64,000 nt of DNA from Sanderia malayensis (Eukaryota > Cnidaria > Scyphozoa > Semaeostomeae > Pelagiidae): positions 4,340,001-4,404,000 of the forward strand of contig RQOL01000718.1 of assembly GCA_013076295.1 (NCBI GenBank), written 5' to 3'. The position numbers were made by a program, and so were the translations under genes. The notes under the pieces are model-generated. The model made no database searches and was not told where the DNA came from. It worked only from the letters and a program-made list of their open reading frames with translations. Shown piece after piece: positions 54,970 to 64,000 of the stretch. The number at the start of each line of letters is the position of its first letter. Positions within the stretch are counted from its first letter, which is position 1.

Positions 54970-56255
54970 AGCAGCATATTTTCAGCTATTTTACGCTGTT
55001 CACAATCCAGACTATTCAAATCAAACTGTTCTAGAAAGTCAGGAGGGATGTTCTGCATGTTCGCTTCGGGAAGATTCATGGATGGCTGTTGAATGTCAGT
55101 TTTTATGTGGTTGCTCTCAACCACAGGTGTGTTGTTCAGTTTGACATCCAGTGGAATAACTGATTTTACCGGTTCTAATCGACCCAAAACAGTACGAGCT
55201 TTCAGAAGGATTTGATGATCCGTGGCATTGTAAATAGACAGATTAACTCTATGCGATGTACCCTTTGACAAAGTCAGTAACATTTGATTTACTTCAAGAC
55301 CATGAGGCCATGGCTCAGTCTCATCTGGTTCAAACAAGGCTTGGGTTTTCAATTCATTTACAAAGCTATTTGAACGGCATGGAACTTTGACACTCTGCTT
55401 TGGTGCAATCCAAACCTTTTGCTTAGGCGTTTTTACAGTACCAAGGCAGACATCTTTATCACTCCACAGTAACGATACAAGAGCCTCAAGTGTTTCAGTT
55501 TCTTTGTGAAAGGATGCAGCCATTGCATTTAACAAAACTTTTGAACAATCTGACTGTTGAATACAGCTCTTTTCAGACACAAAAGTTGGGCTTTTTACTA
55601 CTTCTTCAATGACATTGTAGCCAATAATTGGATTTGCAAGGCTGTTTTCTGTCACTAAAAATGGTACAATAATGGGGGAAGCATCTTGTTCTCCAGAAAG
55701 GCAAAATTCAATCTCAACAAAGCCGCAATAAGGGATGGGCGTGTCATTAGCAGCTCTAACTTCAAGTCTTGTATGCACACCTAATAAAGTTGCTAATTGT
55801 TTTATTTCTGGTTCTTCAAAATTTGATCTAAGGAATGATTGTGATATCACTGAAACTTGAGAACCCGTGTCCCAAAGTGCTTTAGTTTTTATGCCATTCA
55901 GATTGCAATCAATCATGCATTTGTTACCAACCAAAGATGAGATTTTAGCATGTTCCTTTGGTGATAAATGTGTCATAGACTCTTCAACTTGAATTTCATT
56001 TGTTTGAGACAAAATGTTAAGTGCCTTACAATAACTTTCGTGTTGAGACCAGTGTTTCTTTTGGCATGACACATTACAATATTTTGCAACACGACATGAG
56101 GCGCAACTCAACAATTCAATGTCCTGTGTCTCTTGTTTTCCACAAAAATAACATTTTTCAGCTTGGGGCTGTTCTACGACTACATCTTGCTCCCCTGGTG
56201 CAGTCGCGGTCCGTTTCCCTGGGTTCGTCTTTTTCTACAGCCATATGAAAAATGA
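54970..56255 (-). pseudogene. Gypsy-B MYND finger and aspartic protease region
   Basis: This frame is in -1 relation to gag and opens upstream of the gag stop. It begins with a complete MYND-type zinc finger (CYFCGKQE, CASCRVAKYC, CQKKHWSQHESYC; about 56050-56150), then the protease (LNGIKTKALWDTGSQVSVIS, active site DTGS) and a spacer up to the point where hAT-C is inserted. A MYND finger between nucleocapsid and protease is not standard in Gypsy elements. The frame itself is open; it counts as broken only because the insertion separates it from RT. Confidence 0.85.
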
Positions 56256-57604
56256 TCATCTGCACCACAATGGAAACAATGGTCACATTTTTCCGTTTCA
56301 TTTTCTTCACAAGATTTACATTTGTGCTTTGGCTTCCTAGTCTTGGGCTGGGATACTTCTCTTGCAGGGCTTTGGGCGCTCTTTTTCAAAGCATCTACAT
56401 CAGCTTTTAATTCATTTAAAGCAGTCAAAATCCTATCTTGTTTTGCCTGTTTTGCCTGCTGTGGTTGCACTTTTTCAGGTTTTTCAACAGGTGCAGGTGA
56501 AACAGTTACAGCTTGCACTTTCGGCACCTTTTTATTGGCGCTTGTGAACTTATTCACTCTCTCATTTTCAATGGACATAGCCAAATTAATTTCCCTGATT
56601 AAAGTTTCATCGGGAACCCCTTTATTTTGCAAAAATGGTCTCATTCGGTTACGTATGGTATCATCAATGAGTCCTGTCTCAACCGAGTGGATGAAAACAC
56701 TTTGAACATGATTTTCGTCAAATTTAATTGCAGCATTTTGCTCTTGACTTGACACAATAATTTGCTCACGCAATTTCAAACAACGCATCAGGAAATTTAA
56801 TGCAGATTCATTTTTTTCTTGCACAATGCTGCTTAATTCCTGGTATGCTTCTGTGGGGGTCTTTTCACAGTAATGACTTTGCAGAATTTTTCGTAATTCT
56901 TCCAAGGAAAGGCACTTCTTGCTCTCAAGGTAAGATTTTAAATGCAAGGCAGGGGAAATAGCTTGGATTACCCCATCTACAACATCTCTTTCAGAATACC
57001 CCTTGGCTAAACCACTCTCAATTTGCTTGTTCAAATTACTCAGTGAAATATGACCTTTGTCATTCGAAATGTTCCCAATAATTTTGAAATCTTTTACCCT
57101 CAAAATACTGCCAAGAGCTTGTAACCTTTGATCTACTGGCTTATCTCTGTTTTGACTAGGTTGTGGTTGCTTTTGGGGAATATTTATACTCATCTGTTCC
57201 AGAGAATCTTGGACTCTCTTGAACTGTGCCTCTTTTTCTTTCAGTAATTTTTCCATTGCTTCATATTCCGCTCTTACTTGCTCAACCATCATCCTCTCTT
57301 TTTCCAATTCTGTTTTACTTCTATCCATATCTTCTTCGCTGTTTGGTTCTTCCATAAACGAATCTTCCAAGGGTGGAGGGTCTCTAACAATTGACTTCAT
57401 AACTGATTCCAACAACTCAATGTTGGCTCCTTCGTCTTCGCCCATACTTTCCTCAATTATTGTCCTAATTCGCCTCATAACAGCAATTTTCGACAGCTCT
57501 TCTGGCAAGTCTACAATTCCCAACTTTACTGCGACATCTCTCAGGTCGTCCAGCGATAATTCGAGCAATTTAGACTCCACACGAAGCTGTAAATCTTCGG
57601 CCAT
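56180..57604 (-). CDS. Gypsy-B gag, intact
   Basis: 474 aa from ATG at 57604. An N-terminal SAP-like helix (LLELSLDDLRDVAVKLGIV) is followed by an acidic stretch, a coiled coil (about 100-145), a retrotransposon gag fold (about 160-345, helix rich) and one CCHC knuckle (CFHCGADDHFSYGC) near the end. The stop at 56180 overlaps the -1 frame that starts the MYND/protease part by about 70 nt, so -1 frameshifting is the likely way to make Gag-Pol. No classical heptamer stands out; an A-rich AGAAAAAGA lies just downstream of the point where the pol frame opens. Confidence 0.88.
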   Translation of the reverse strand: MAEDLQLRVESKLLELSLDDLRDVAVKLGIVDLPEELSKIAVMRRIRTIIEESMGEDEGANIELLESVMKSIVRDPPPLEDSFMEEPNSEEDMDRSKTELEKERMMVEQVRAEYEAMEKLLKEKEAQFKRVQDSLEQMSINIPQKQPQPSQNRDKPVDQRLQALGSILRVKDFKIIGNISNDKGHISLSNLNKQIESGLAKGYSERDVVDGVIQAISPALHLKSYLESKKCLSLEELRKILQSHYCEKTPTEAYQELSSIVQEKNESALNFLMRCLKLREQIIVSSQEQNAAIKFDENHVQSVFIHSVETGLIDDTIRNRMRPFLQNKGVPDETLIREINLAMSIENERVNKFTSANKKVPKVQAVTVSPAPVEKPEKVQPQQAKQAKQDRILTALNELKADVDALKKSAQSPAREVSQPKTRKPKHKCKSCEENETEKCDHCFHCGADDHFSYGCRKRRTQGNGPRLHQGSKM

Positions 57605-57709
57605 AACGATTCAAATCTCCAGTCAAATAACAAGAACTTAGGCCATCAACGGGTAAACAATTTTAGCAAGGATATCCATAAAAATCCACAACTACCCTCT
57701 GCTACCAAA

Positions 57710-57866
57710 TGTTGACATACTGACCTCAGTTGTGGATTTAGCAGATTCTAAACACAAGTAACCATTCAATTTGCAGCGGAAGACGACTTTTAGAATCAAT
57801 AATCACTAACTTTCTGGTTACACAGTAAAAAGAACGCAATCCTCGCTAAAAAAACCTTATTTCACA
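57710..57866 (-). repeat. Gypsy-B 5' LTR
   Basis: 157 bp ending TTTCACA on +, adjoined by the CAAG target duplication and, on the inner side, the TGGTAGCAGAGG primer-binding site. Confidence 0.9.
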
Positions 57867-57870
57867 CAAG

Positions 57871-58650
57871 CACCGATACTTGCTTATCCGGACTTGCGTG
57901 CACCATTTATTTTGCAAAGGGACGCTTCGGATCAGGGACTTGGTGCTGTTCTTACGCAGCTAGATGACAACGGACACGAGCGTGTTATTTCGTATGCCAG
58001 TCGTTTGCTCACGCACCGCGAAAAAGCTTACTCGGCAACCGAAAAAGAAGCTCTTGCGGTTGTGTTTGCAACCGATCATTTCCGCACTTATTTACTAGGC
58101 CATCATTTTACAGTTGTCACTGATCATAGCGCGCTACGTTGGCTCCATTCTGTCGAGCCTAAAGGCCGGCTCGCCCGTTGGATCATGGACCTTCAAGAAT
58201 TTTCTTTTTCAGTTAAACATCGACCAGGTAGTGCCAACGGAAATGCTGACGCATTATCTCGCATGCCTTTACAACCAGCCCTTACTTGTGTCACTACCAT
58301 GCAACCAGGTTATAATCTCCAGGAAGCCCAATTAGTAGACCCCAGTATAAGTAAAATTATTGAAATTAAGCTACTCAAGCTTCCTAAACCTCCGTCTTTT
58401 GCTTGGCAGTCTGACCCTAATTTGCGTGCATACTGGCATTGCTGGGATGATCTTTCCGTCCATAATGGCCTCTTAGTTAAGTCTCTCCCCGGAAATTCAT
58501 CAATGCGAAGCTATACTTTTGTTGTCCCACCAAAACTCATCCCCACCGTCCTCAAAGGAATTCACAACAGTCCCTATTCCAGTCACATGGGCATTACTCG
58601 AACTTTGGAACGCGCGCGAACGCGGTTTTATTGGCCAAAAATGAGTTCAT
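57871..58650 (+). pseudogene. Gypsy-A RNase H and start of integrase
   Basis: It continues the frame from 45086: PILAYPDLRAPFILQRDASD, LGAVLTQLDDNG, TEKEALAVVFATDHFRTYLL, TVVTDHSALRWL, KHRPGSANGNADALSRMP. RNase H residues are conserved. The integrase N-terminal finger follows (HNSPYSSHMGITRTLERART, RFYWPKM), where element D cuts in after MSSF. Confidence 0.88.
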
Positions 58651-58773
58651 TTTTCATTTTCATTTTAATAATATTTATACACGATACGCCTTTCAGCTCA
58701 AAAATAATAACGAGATATAAGAAAACCTAATTACAATATTTGTTTTAAAAATTATTAACTTAAAGACGCTGCT

Positions 58774-60411
58774 CTACCAGGGGTTCGTGTTTGGGTCCTG
58801 TAAAAGGTTCAAAAGATACTCTCTATAACCTGATTTAAAACGAGCGATTGATTCTTTTTCTCGAATATTGTGAGGGATATCATTCCAGTTTTTTACTCCA
58901 GAAAAATAGAAACTTCGCTTTGCATGTTCTAACTGAACTTTAGGAATCTGCAGATCTCCACGATTTCTGGTTCTATACTCAGAACTCATGGCCCTTTTAG
59001 TGAATTTATCTCGAAGGTTTCCCGGACAGAGGTTATGCAAGACTTTGTATGTCATTACTCCTTTGTCAAAGGAGATCAATGACCTTACATTTAGCCATTT
59101 ACATATCCATCCATCCTTATATTTTGCATCCTCAATCAGCTTTCTTGCTCTTGTTTGTAAGCGTTGAAGCTGGGATAGCTTGGTGTCGGAAAGAGCACTC
59201 CAAACAATGTTGCCATATCGAAGATGGCTTTCAAAGAGAGCTTTGTAAACTTGGTCAAGCTTACTTTGAGGAAGGATGTTTTTCAGCTTTCTCAGGGAGC
59301 TCAAGCCCCCTTTCAGCTTGTTTTTGATATGTTTGTACTGCTCTTTCCAATTCAGGCCTTCATCTATCTTGATACCCAGGTATTTTGTCTTGTCAACCCT
59401 TTTAATAACTTCATGATTGAGGACAAGATCCGGAAAATCATTGCCAACCCTATTGAGTTGTCGCCTATGGCCTACAATCATAAATTCACTTTTGCTAGCA
59501 TTTAAGCTAAGTTTGTAGCTCGTTTTTCAGATCCACTAGAAGCTCATTCAGGTTTTCTGACGCGATATTCACACATGTATCGTCAGCATACATATTTGGG
59601 GTCGTGCTCTCCAGACAATTTTCAAAGTCATTAATATATATTATGAAAAGTAAAGGTCCCAGACACGAGCCCTGCGGAATACCACACTCAATGTTGACTT
59701 TACTAGAAGTAGAACCATCAAAAAAACAGAACTGCTCCCTATTGGTCAAGTAGGAGGTGAACCAGCTATGGGAAGTATCCTCGGCACCGTACTCACGTAA
59801 CTTTGATAATAAAATTTTGTGACCAACACTTACATTTATCCTACCCTCGTCAGAATTCTTGAACCATGGATCAATAACATTCAAAAGGCATGTCAGCGTA
59901 CTGTGTAGTTTTTGGAATGCAAATTGGCTCAAGCAGAGCTTGTTTTGCCCTTTCAAATACTCCATCAGTTGGTCGTGTACAATCTTTTCTAAGATTCTTG
60001 ACACGACCGATAAAACTGCAATGGGTCGGTAATTATTCACATCTGTTTTTGAGCCAGCCTTATGAATAGGTGTTACTCTAGCTAACTTCCAGAGCTGGGG
60101 AAAGATACCTTTTTCCAAAGATGCATTGTAAATCAGTGTCAGTGGATATGAGACTAAATCTACAGCATCTTTCAATATTTTTACCGGGATTCTATCAGCA
60201 CCTGGAGATTTTGAGTTATTCAGAGCTCTTATGGCACGTTCTACATAACCTACGCTTACTGGCTGTAATGTAAACTTGGTTCCTGTAGCTTTACTTCCGA
60301 GATACTTAAGAGGGTCGTCAGTAGGCTGACTTGTAATTTTCTCCGCTAGCTTAGGCCCAACCGATGTGAAATGTTTGTTAAAAGCTTCTGATATTTGTGA
60401 TGGTGCTTTAA
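58774..60411 (-). pseudogene. Element D reverse transcriptase, C-terminal two thirds
   Basis: The frame from 60411 down reads FKAPSQISEAFNKHFTSVGP, SKSPGADRIPVKILKDAVDL, RPIAVLSVVSRILEKIV, GIPQGSCLGPLLFIIYIND and MYADDTCVNIA (catalytic YADD). A break near 59505 separates it from the thumb and C-terminal part (LSLNASKSEFMIVGHRR and onward, to PNTNPW, stop at 58774). About ten residues seem to be missing at the break. The intact remainder suggests moderate age. Confidence 0.87.
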
Positions 60412-61681
60412 AGGGCTTATGCAGCCTAAAATTACATATAGTTTTTTTTGCTGAAAAGTATAGAATTCAACATGCTTATCAACATGCCGCAAATAGAATA
60501 TAAAAATGTTTTGTAGTTTTTGAGTTATTCATTGTCAAAATAGGGAATTTGGACAAATTCTGTTGAAGAAATTGACGTCAGAATGATGCGCAATCCCAGA
60601 CACCTTCGCGCACCACGGCTAACAAAAACAACAAACCGGCCAGACTGAAGAACAACGTCTAAGCAACTTAAAATAAGGGAAACAAATACTAATTAAGAGT
60701 ATTAAAAAAGCATTTCATGGTCGATCATGTGTTGTTGGGGAACCCAACAGCGCGAATTGGACCAACACTTAATTAATCTCTCTCTCTCCATAAGTCTCGA
60801 AACTCTTCTAAAGACCTGGATTTGACCGTAACAACTGAAGACAAAACAGTACAATGAACAAAACTCGTATGATTCCATAGAATTAATGTTTAACAGTTGC
60901 CAACAATTTATTAAATAACAAATGAACTAACCAATTATCAACATAAGTTTTATTTTCAAAACGGGCATCCAGCTCTTTCGTTCAGAAATAGGCCTTCACG
61001 ACCAGATCCTTTATCATCACTGCCGTACCCAGCTCTGGGTCTTCTTGCAAGAAGAGGTTCTCCTTCGTACAAATTTCGACTATACGAAGACTACTGAATA
61101 GTCTTCGTCTTCTTCGCTACCCTCAAGAAGACTTCTTCCTTCGTTGTCAGAGGAATTTGTTTTAACTAATATTTTCGCAATCCGACATTTTGAAAAGATT
61201 ATAGCCAGACACTGTTTCAACAGGCCGGGCAGCTCTTGCTCAGAGAACAATAGTTGAAGAACAATAGCTCGGTTCATTCTGACGTCACATTTCACCAAAA
61301 TCATGAAAATTTTATTTTTTTCAAAATTTGTCAAAATTTCTGTGTTCTATTGAAAACAACGGAAATTGACTCATGATGTAAGGAAAATATCGCGCTTTTA
61401 GCCACAGGTGAGATAATTGAAATCGGCGTCGCCTAAGTCGAGTTATTAAAAAAACTGTGGCGCGCGGTCAAATTTTCCCATACTGACCCCTATAAAAAAT
61501 GATTCGCGTGTCATCAAACTGACGTCACAGCTCTTCAACAGACCTGGGTGTGTTTGAGCTTGAAAAAAACATACTTATACTCGTCAGAAAACACTCAAAA
61601 TAGGTTCATAGTGATACTCAGATCTTTTTCTTTCCATTTCCGTAAAAAAATCGATATGTCATTTTAGGCTGCATAAGCCCT
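60412..61681. mobile_element. Element E, TTAA-flanked DNA transposon derivative
   Basis: TTAA sits on both sides (60408-60411 and 61682-61685). The terminal repeats are AGGGCTTATGCAGCCTAAAA and its inverse, with ATNACATAT following. The interior (1.27 kb) has no transposase core. On - there is a short acidic frame (61080-61334, SLLEGSEEDEDYS) followed by YEGEPLLARRPRAGY, which looks like part of the N-terminal region of a transposase or host-like protein. A TTAA target fits piggyBac or Kolobok; the AGGG ends favour Kolobok. Confidence 0.82.
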
Positions 61682-61685
61682 TTAA

Positions 61686-62413
61686 GTTCTGTTCCTTCAA
61701 AGATGATGCTCTGAGTAACAGTTTGATTAGAGTTTTTATGCAAAACCTTATTTATTGTTTTCCACATAGCTTTCGGATCATTTTGGGTTTCATCAATAAG
61801 GTTGTGATAGTACTCCTGCACCCTTGTACGAATTTCAGAAGTGACTTTGTTCCGCAGTTTCTTATAGTCTGACCAATAGGAAGCGTCTTTTTCGGACCTC
61901 TTTTTAGCTAAATCGCGTTCCTTCATCGTGTTTTTTATTTCAGCAGTGATCCAAGGAGCGTGATGGTTAGTCACTTTTCTACGCTTCAATGGAGCATGCA
62001 TATCTAGAAAGGATGAGACAACGCTATTAAAAACCGAGGCCATGAGATCTGGGTCACCATTAGTCGGATCAAGGGTATCGTTCCAGTCGATGGCTGACAA
62101 CTCTTCTGGGAATAGCTGTTTATCATAGTTTCTAAGGTTGCGCGTTTCAACTAGTTTTGCTTGCTTATTCAAAAGTCGCTTCGCATTTAATTTCCTTATT
62201 GCAAATTGAGATAGTGATCCACCATTCCTATCTTTAGCACGTCCGTTTTCAAGATGTTACTTGGCCGATTTGTGGCAAAGTGATCTATAAGAGAATTGGA
62301 GGTATATGGAACACCATCTTTCTTTACTGTAGCTACTCTAGTATATTCATTTATTTGCTGCTCAAATTGGAACTCAGAATAAAGTGATTTTACGCTTTCA
62401 CAGATTCGTAACT
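61686..62413 (-). pseudogene. Element D endonuclease end and RT N-terminal region
   Basis: From right to left, part of the endonuclease C-terminus is seen (YTSNSLIDHFATNRPSNI, then VGM-like KIGMVDHYL), a stop region near 62195, and then the linker to RT (HAPLKRRKVTNHHAPWITAE, KNTMKERDLAKKRSEKD, DPKAMWKTINKVLHK). It ends at GTELKGL where element E is inserted; RT resumes at 60411. Confidence 0.8.
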
Positions 62414-63299
62414 TTGTAGCCGAATGTGAAACATAAAGTGCACGCACGCAATAAAGCCAACACAAACTCTGACCATGCACCACTACGATCGATTGACGTC
62501 AGCGAACCCTTTGTCTTCTGGGCCATGGACTACATGGGGCCAATTAGTGAAACTACTCGCGGTAATAAACAATTATTAGTTGTTATGGACCATTTTACCA
62601 AATGGTGCGAGGTTTTCCCTCACTTCCGACCAAAAAGCAACCACTGTCGCCAGCATCCTTGTGTCCAAATTGTTTAGTCGATTTGGTCCACCCGTCGTAT
62701 TACACTCTGACCAAGGTCGAAATTTTGAATCAAACTTAATGCATCAAGTTTGCCTGTTGATGGGTATTCGGAAAACGCGCACCACTGCTTATCATCCGCA
62801 GTGCGACGGACTTGTAGAGCGCCAAAATCGCACAATTCAGGACATGTTATCCGCTTTTGTCTCAAAATACCGTGATGACTGGGATTTATGGGTTGATCTG
62901 GTTGTATACGCGTACAACACCAGCGTTCATTCAGCTACCGGCTTCAGCTCATACGAAATGGTTTTTGGTCGCGAAGCACGCACGCCACTTGACTCAGATT
63001 TAGGTGTACCCCTTAAGAACCCAGGTAGCCAACATGAGGTAGTTCGTTCCATCCGTAGTCGATTAAGTAGTATTAAGCAAGCAGCACAGACTAAATTAGA
63101 CCAAGGTAGACGTCGTCAGGAAAACAAAAACTCGTTTTCAAACCACTGGAGCCCATTTTCTGTTGGTCAGTCTGTGTGGTTAAGCCCGCCTAAGGCTTGG
63201 AAGTTTGGAACACGCTGGATTGGACCCTATAAGATGTGCCATGTGACAAAGGGGTCCCTTATTGCCCTGTTAAGGAAACGGGAGAAATTACCCTTGTAA
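62414..63299 (+). pseudogene. Gypsy-A integrase core
   Basis: It resumes the frame cut at 58650: VAECET, then a shift, then NKANTNSDHAPLRS, WAMDYMGPISETTRG (first Asp) and a second shift at about 62620. The core continues LHSDQGRNFESNLMHQ (second Asp) and YHPQCDGLVERQNRTIQ (Glu). MVFGREARTPLD and a chromo-/GPF-like tail follow (WIGPYKMC). The triad is present but the frame is broken at least twice. Confidence 0.87.
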
Positions 63300-63471
63300 G
63301 AGGTGATGGTGTTCCCAATGGAGAAGGCATGGGGAACCTAGCGGAAAATGGGGACCATCAGCACGTCGGTCGTCCAGCTTGGCTGCGGCAGCACATAAGT
63401 GTTCCTTTGAGGTTTGAGAATACGTCACTCACTAGAACATTCCTATATTATCAAAATTAGGAGGGGAGTGA

Positions 63472-63672
63472 TGTTATGATTGTTATTATTATTGTATTAA
63501 TTAATGTCTTGTTATAATTGTTTGATTGTTATTGTGTTTAATTTATGTCTAAGCTATCTGTCGTCAGACACAGTATGCTGTATGAAACTCAAGTCACTAT
63601 GTAATTCAATCAGATATCGTACTCGCAAGCTAGCAGAAGGTTGTACTTTCTCGTGTCGAACCCTGAATTACA
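63472..63672 (+). repeat. Gypsy-A 3' LTR
   Basis: It matches the 5' LTR at 42183 with about eight differences. It ends CCTGAATTACA and is followed by the CTGA target duplication and by the resumed hAT pseudogene. Confidence 0.88.
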
Positions 63673-63860
63673 CTGAGGCTGTCACTATCGCAAAGGCAGT
63701 TGAAACTGTTCCTATGTTGCCAAGAATTGCCCGGCTACAAAAGCATAGATCAAACACTCCAGCTGATACCCCAAGTCAGTATTATTTACGCGTTGTGTCA
63801 ATACCCTTTCTTGATCATCTAAACTCCGAGCTTGAAGCAAGATTTCTGATACAAGCATGA
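63673..63860 (+). pseudogene. hAT (DUF4371) transposase pseudogene, 3' part
   Basis: It reads EAVTIAKAVETVPMLPRIAR, QKHRSNTPADTPSQYYLR and IPFLDHLNSELEARF, the conserved end region before the hAT dimerisation domain. Joined to 42182 after deletion of one CTGA, the reading frame is continuous (KFYT then EAVTIAK). The frame stops at 63858. Confidence 0.85.
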
Positions 63861-64000
63861 AAGTGTTGAATGTCTTCTATGGTTTTCCTAATAATATATT
63901 CAATGATATATGGATTGAGAGTTTTTCTGTTTTCTTGTCCTTCCCGAGCCTCGTTTTTTGCCATTTTTTTTTTACTTTTACGAGGCTGAGTTTTCTCAAA
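63861..64000. other. Window end, start of a MITE copy
   Basis: AT-rich; CGAGCCTCGTTTTTTGCC, a T-run, then ACGAGGCTGAGTTTTCTCAA matches the ends of the MITE at 54148-54495. The remainder lies outside the window. Confidence 0.55.

Larger units (their letters stand above)
45087..57866 (-). mobile_element. Gypsy-B LTR retrotransposon, nested in Gypsy-A
   Basis: Two 157-bp LTRs (45087-45243 and 57710-57866) begin TGTTGACATACTG on the + strand and differ, by eye, at one base. They are flanked by CAAG on both sides, and removing the insert rejoins the Gypsy-A frame (LLCQ to APILAYPDL). The element reads on -. The primer-binding site TTTGGTAGCAGAGGG lies directly after the 5' LTR (57709 downward), then come gag, a MYND finger with protease, RT, RNase H and integrase. 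hAT-C interrupts pol at 49632-54961. The near-identical LTRs make it younger than Gypsy-A. Confidence 0.92.
58651..62413 (-). mobile_element. Element D, non-LTR retrotransposon inside Gypsy-A
   Basis: A Jockey/CR1-like element on -, 5'-truncated in its endonuclease (right) and ending at the left in an A/T-rich tail with GAAAAT-like repeats. It splits Gypsy-A between MSSF (58650) and VAECET (62414). It contains RT sequence with the YADD motif, and is itself split by element E. The target duplication is not clear; limits are good to about 10 bp. Confidence 0.82.
42183..63672 (+). mobile_element. Gypsy-A LTR retrotransposon carrying nested insertions
   Basis: Near-identical LTRs of about 200 bp (42183-42384 and 63472-63672) begin TGTTATG and are flanked by CTGA (42179-42182 and 63673-63676), inside the hAT pseudogene. 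The internal part encodes gag with two zinc knuckles, protease, reverse transcriptase, RNase H and integrase in Ty3/Gypsy order, all on +. About 12.8 kb of Gypsy-B and about 3.8 kb of element D are inserted in it; without them the element is about 4.9 kb. Several frame breaks show it is dead. Confidence 0.9.

Overview
The window is eukaryotic nuclear DNA from an animal. It has AT-rich intergenic and intronic sequence, GT-AG introns mostly of 60-500 bp, and host genes that read as orthologues of metazoan proteins: Elongin A, NDUFA4/NMES1-type proteins, a CCDC60-like protein, MAP3K20/ZAK, a Shaker-type Kv channel and a RagC/D GTPase. The intronless Kv channel, compact genes and the mix of Gypsy, piggyBac, hAT and non-LTR elements suggest a marine invertebrate, possibly an early-branching lineage. 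The sequence alone does not fix the species.

Layout. Positions 1-3361 hold the 3' part of Elongin A (+). At 5135-6753 (+) and 7164-8274 (-) lie two convergent NDUFA4-like paralogues with the same exon plan; the second has a one-base deficit in a homopolymer. A 20-exon gene (9906-20406, +, CCDC60-like) carries three inserts in its introns: a MITE at 11.8-12.5 kb, a pogo-like MITE at 14.1 kb and a structurally complete piggyBac element (16473-19709) placed 9 bp after a splice donor. Positions 20.4-23.1 kb have no host gene that I can support, but contain a large inverted duplication (21232-22484) with repeated micro-exon-like modules. ZAK fills 23159-31277 (-, about 25 exons). It is head-to-head with the intronless Kv gene (32004-33161, +), which in turn ends 93 bp from the stop codon of the RagC/D gene (33254-37646, -, 16 exons).

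From about 37.8 kb to the end the window is almost entirely transposable elements stacked inside one another. A non-LTR reverse-transcriptase tail is interrupted by a non-autonomous hAT element with an 8-bp target duplication. A hAT (DUF4371-type) transposase pseudogene (40.6 kb and 63.7 kb) is split by a Gypsy element (A, 42183-63672, +). Gypsy-A is itself split twice: by a second Gypsy element (B, 45087-57866, -), and by a non-LTR element (D, about 58.65-62.41 kb, -). Gypsy-B is split by a 5.3-kb hAT element (C, 49632-54961, -), which hosts a 350-bp MITE. Element D is split by a TTAA-flanked element (E, 60412-61681). Target duplications at most junctions allow the order of insertion to be read.

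Host genes are interpreted from translated exon chains. For Elongin A, both NDUFA4-like genes, the CCDC60-like gene and RagC/D I joined exons by hand and the totals are multiples of three, except in the second NDUFA4 copy. ZAK exon limits are approximate. No database search was available.
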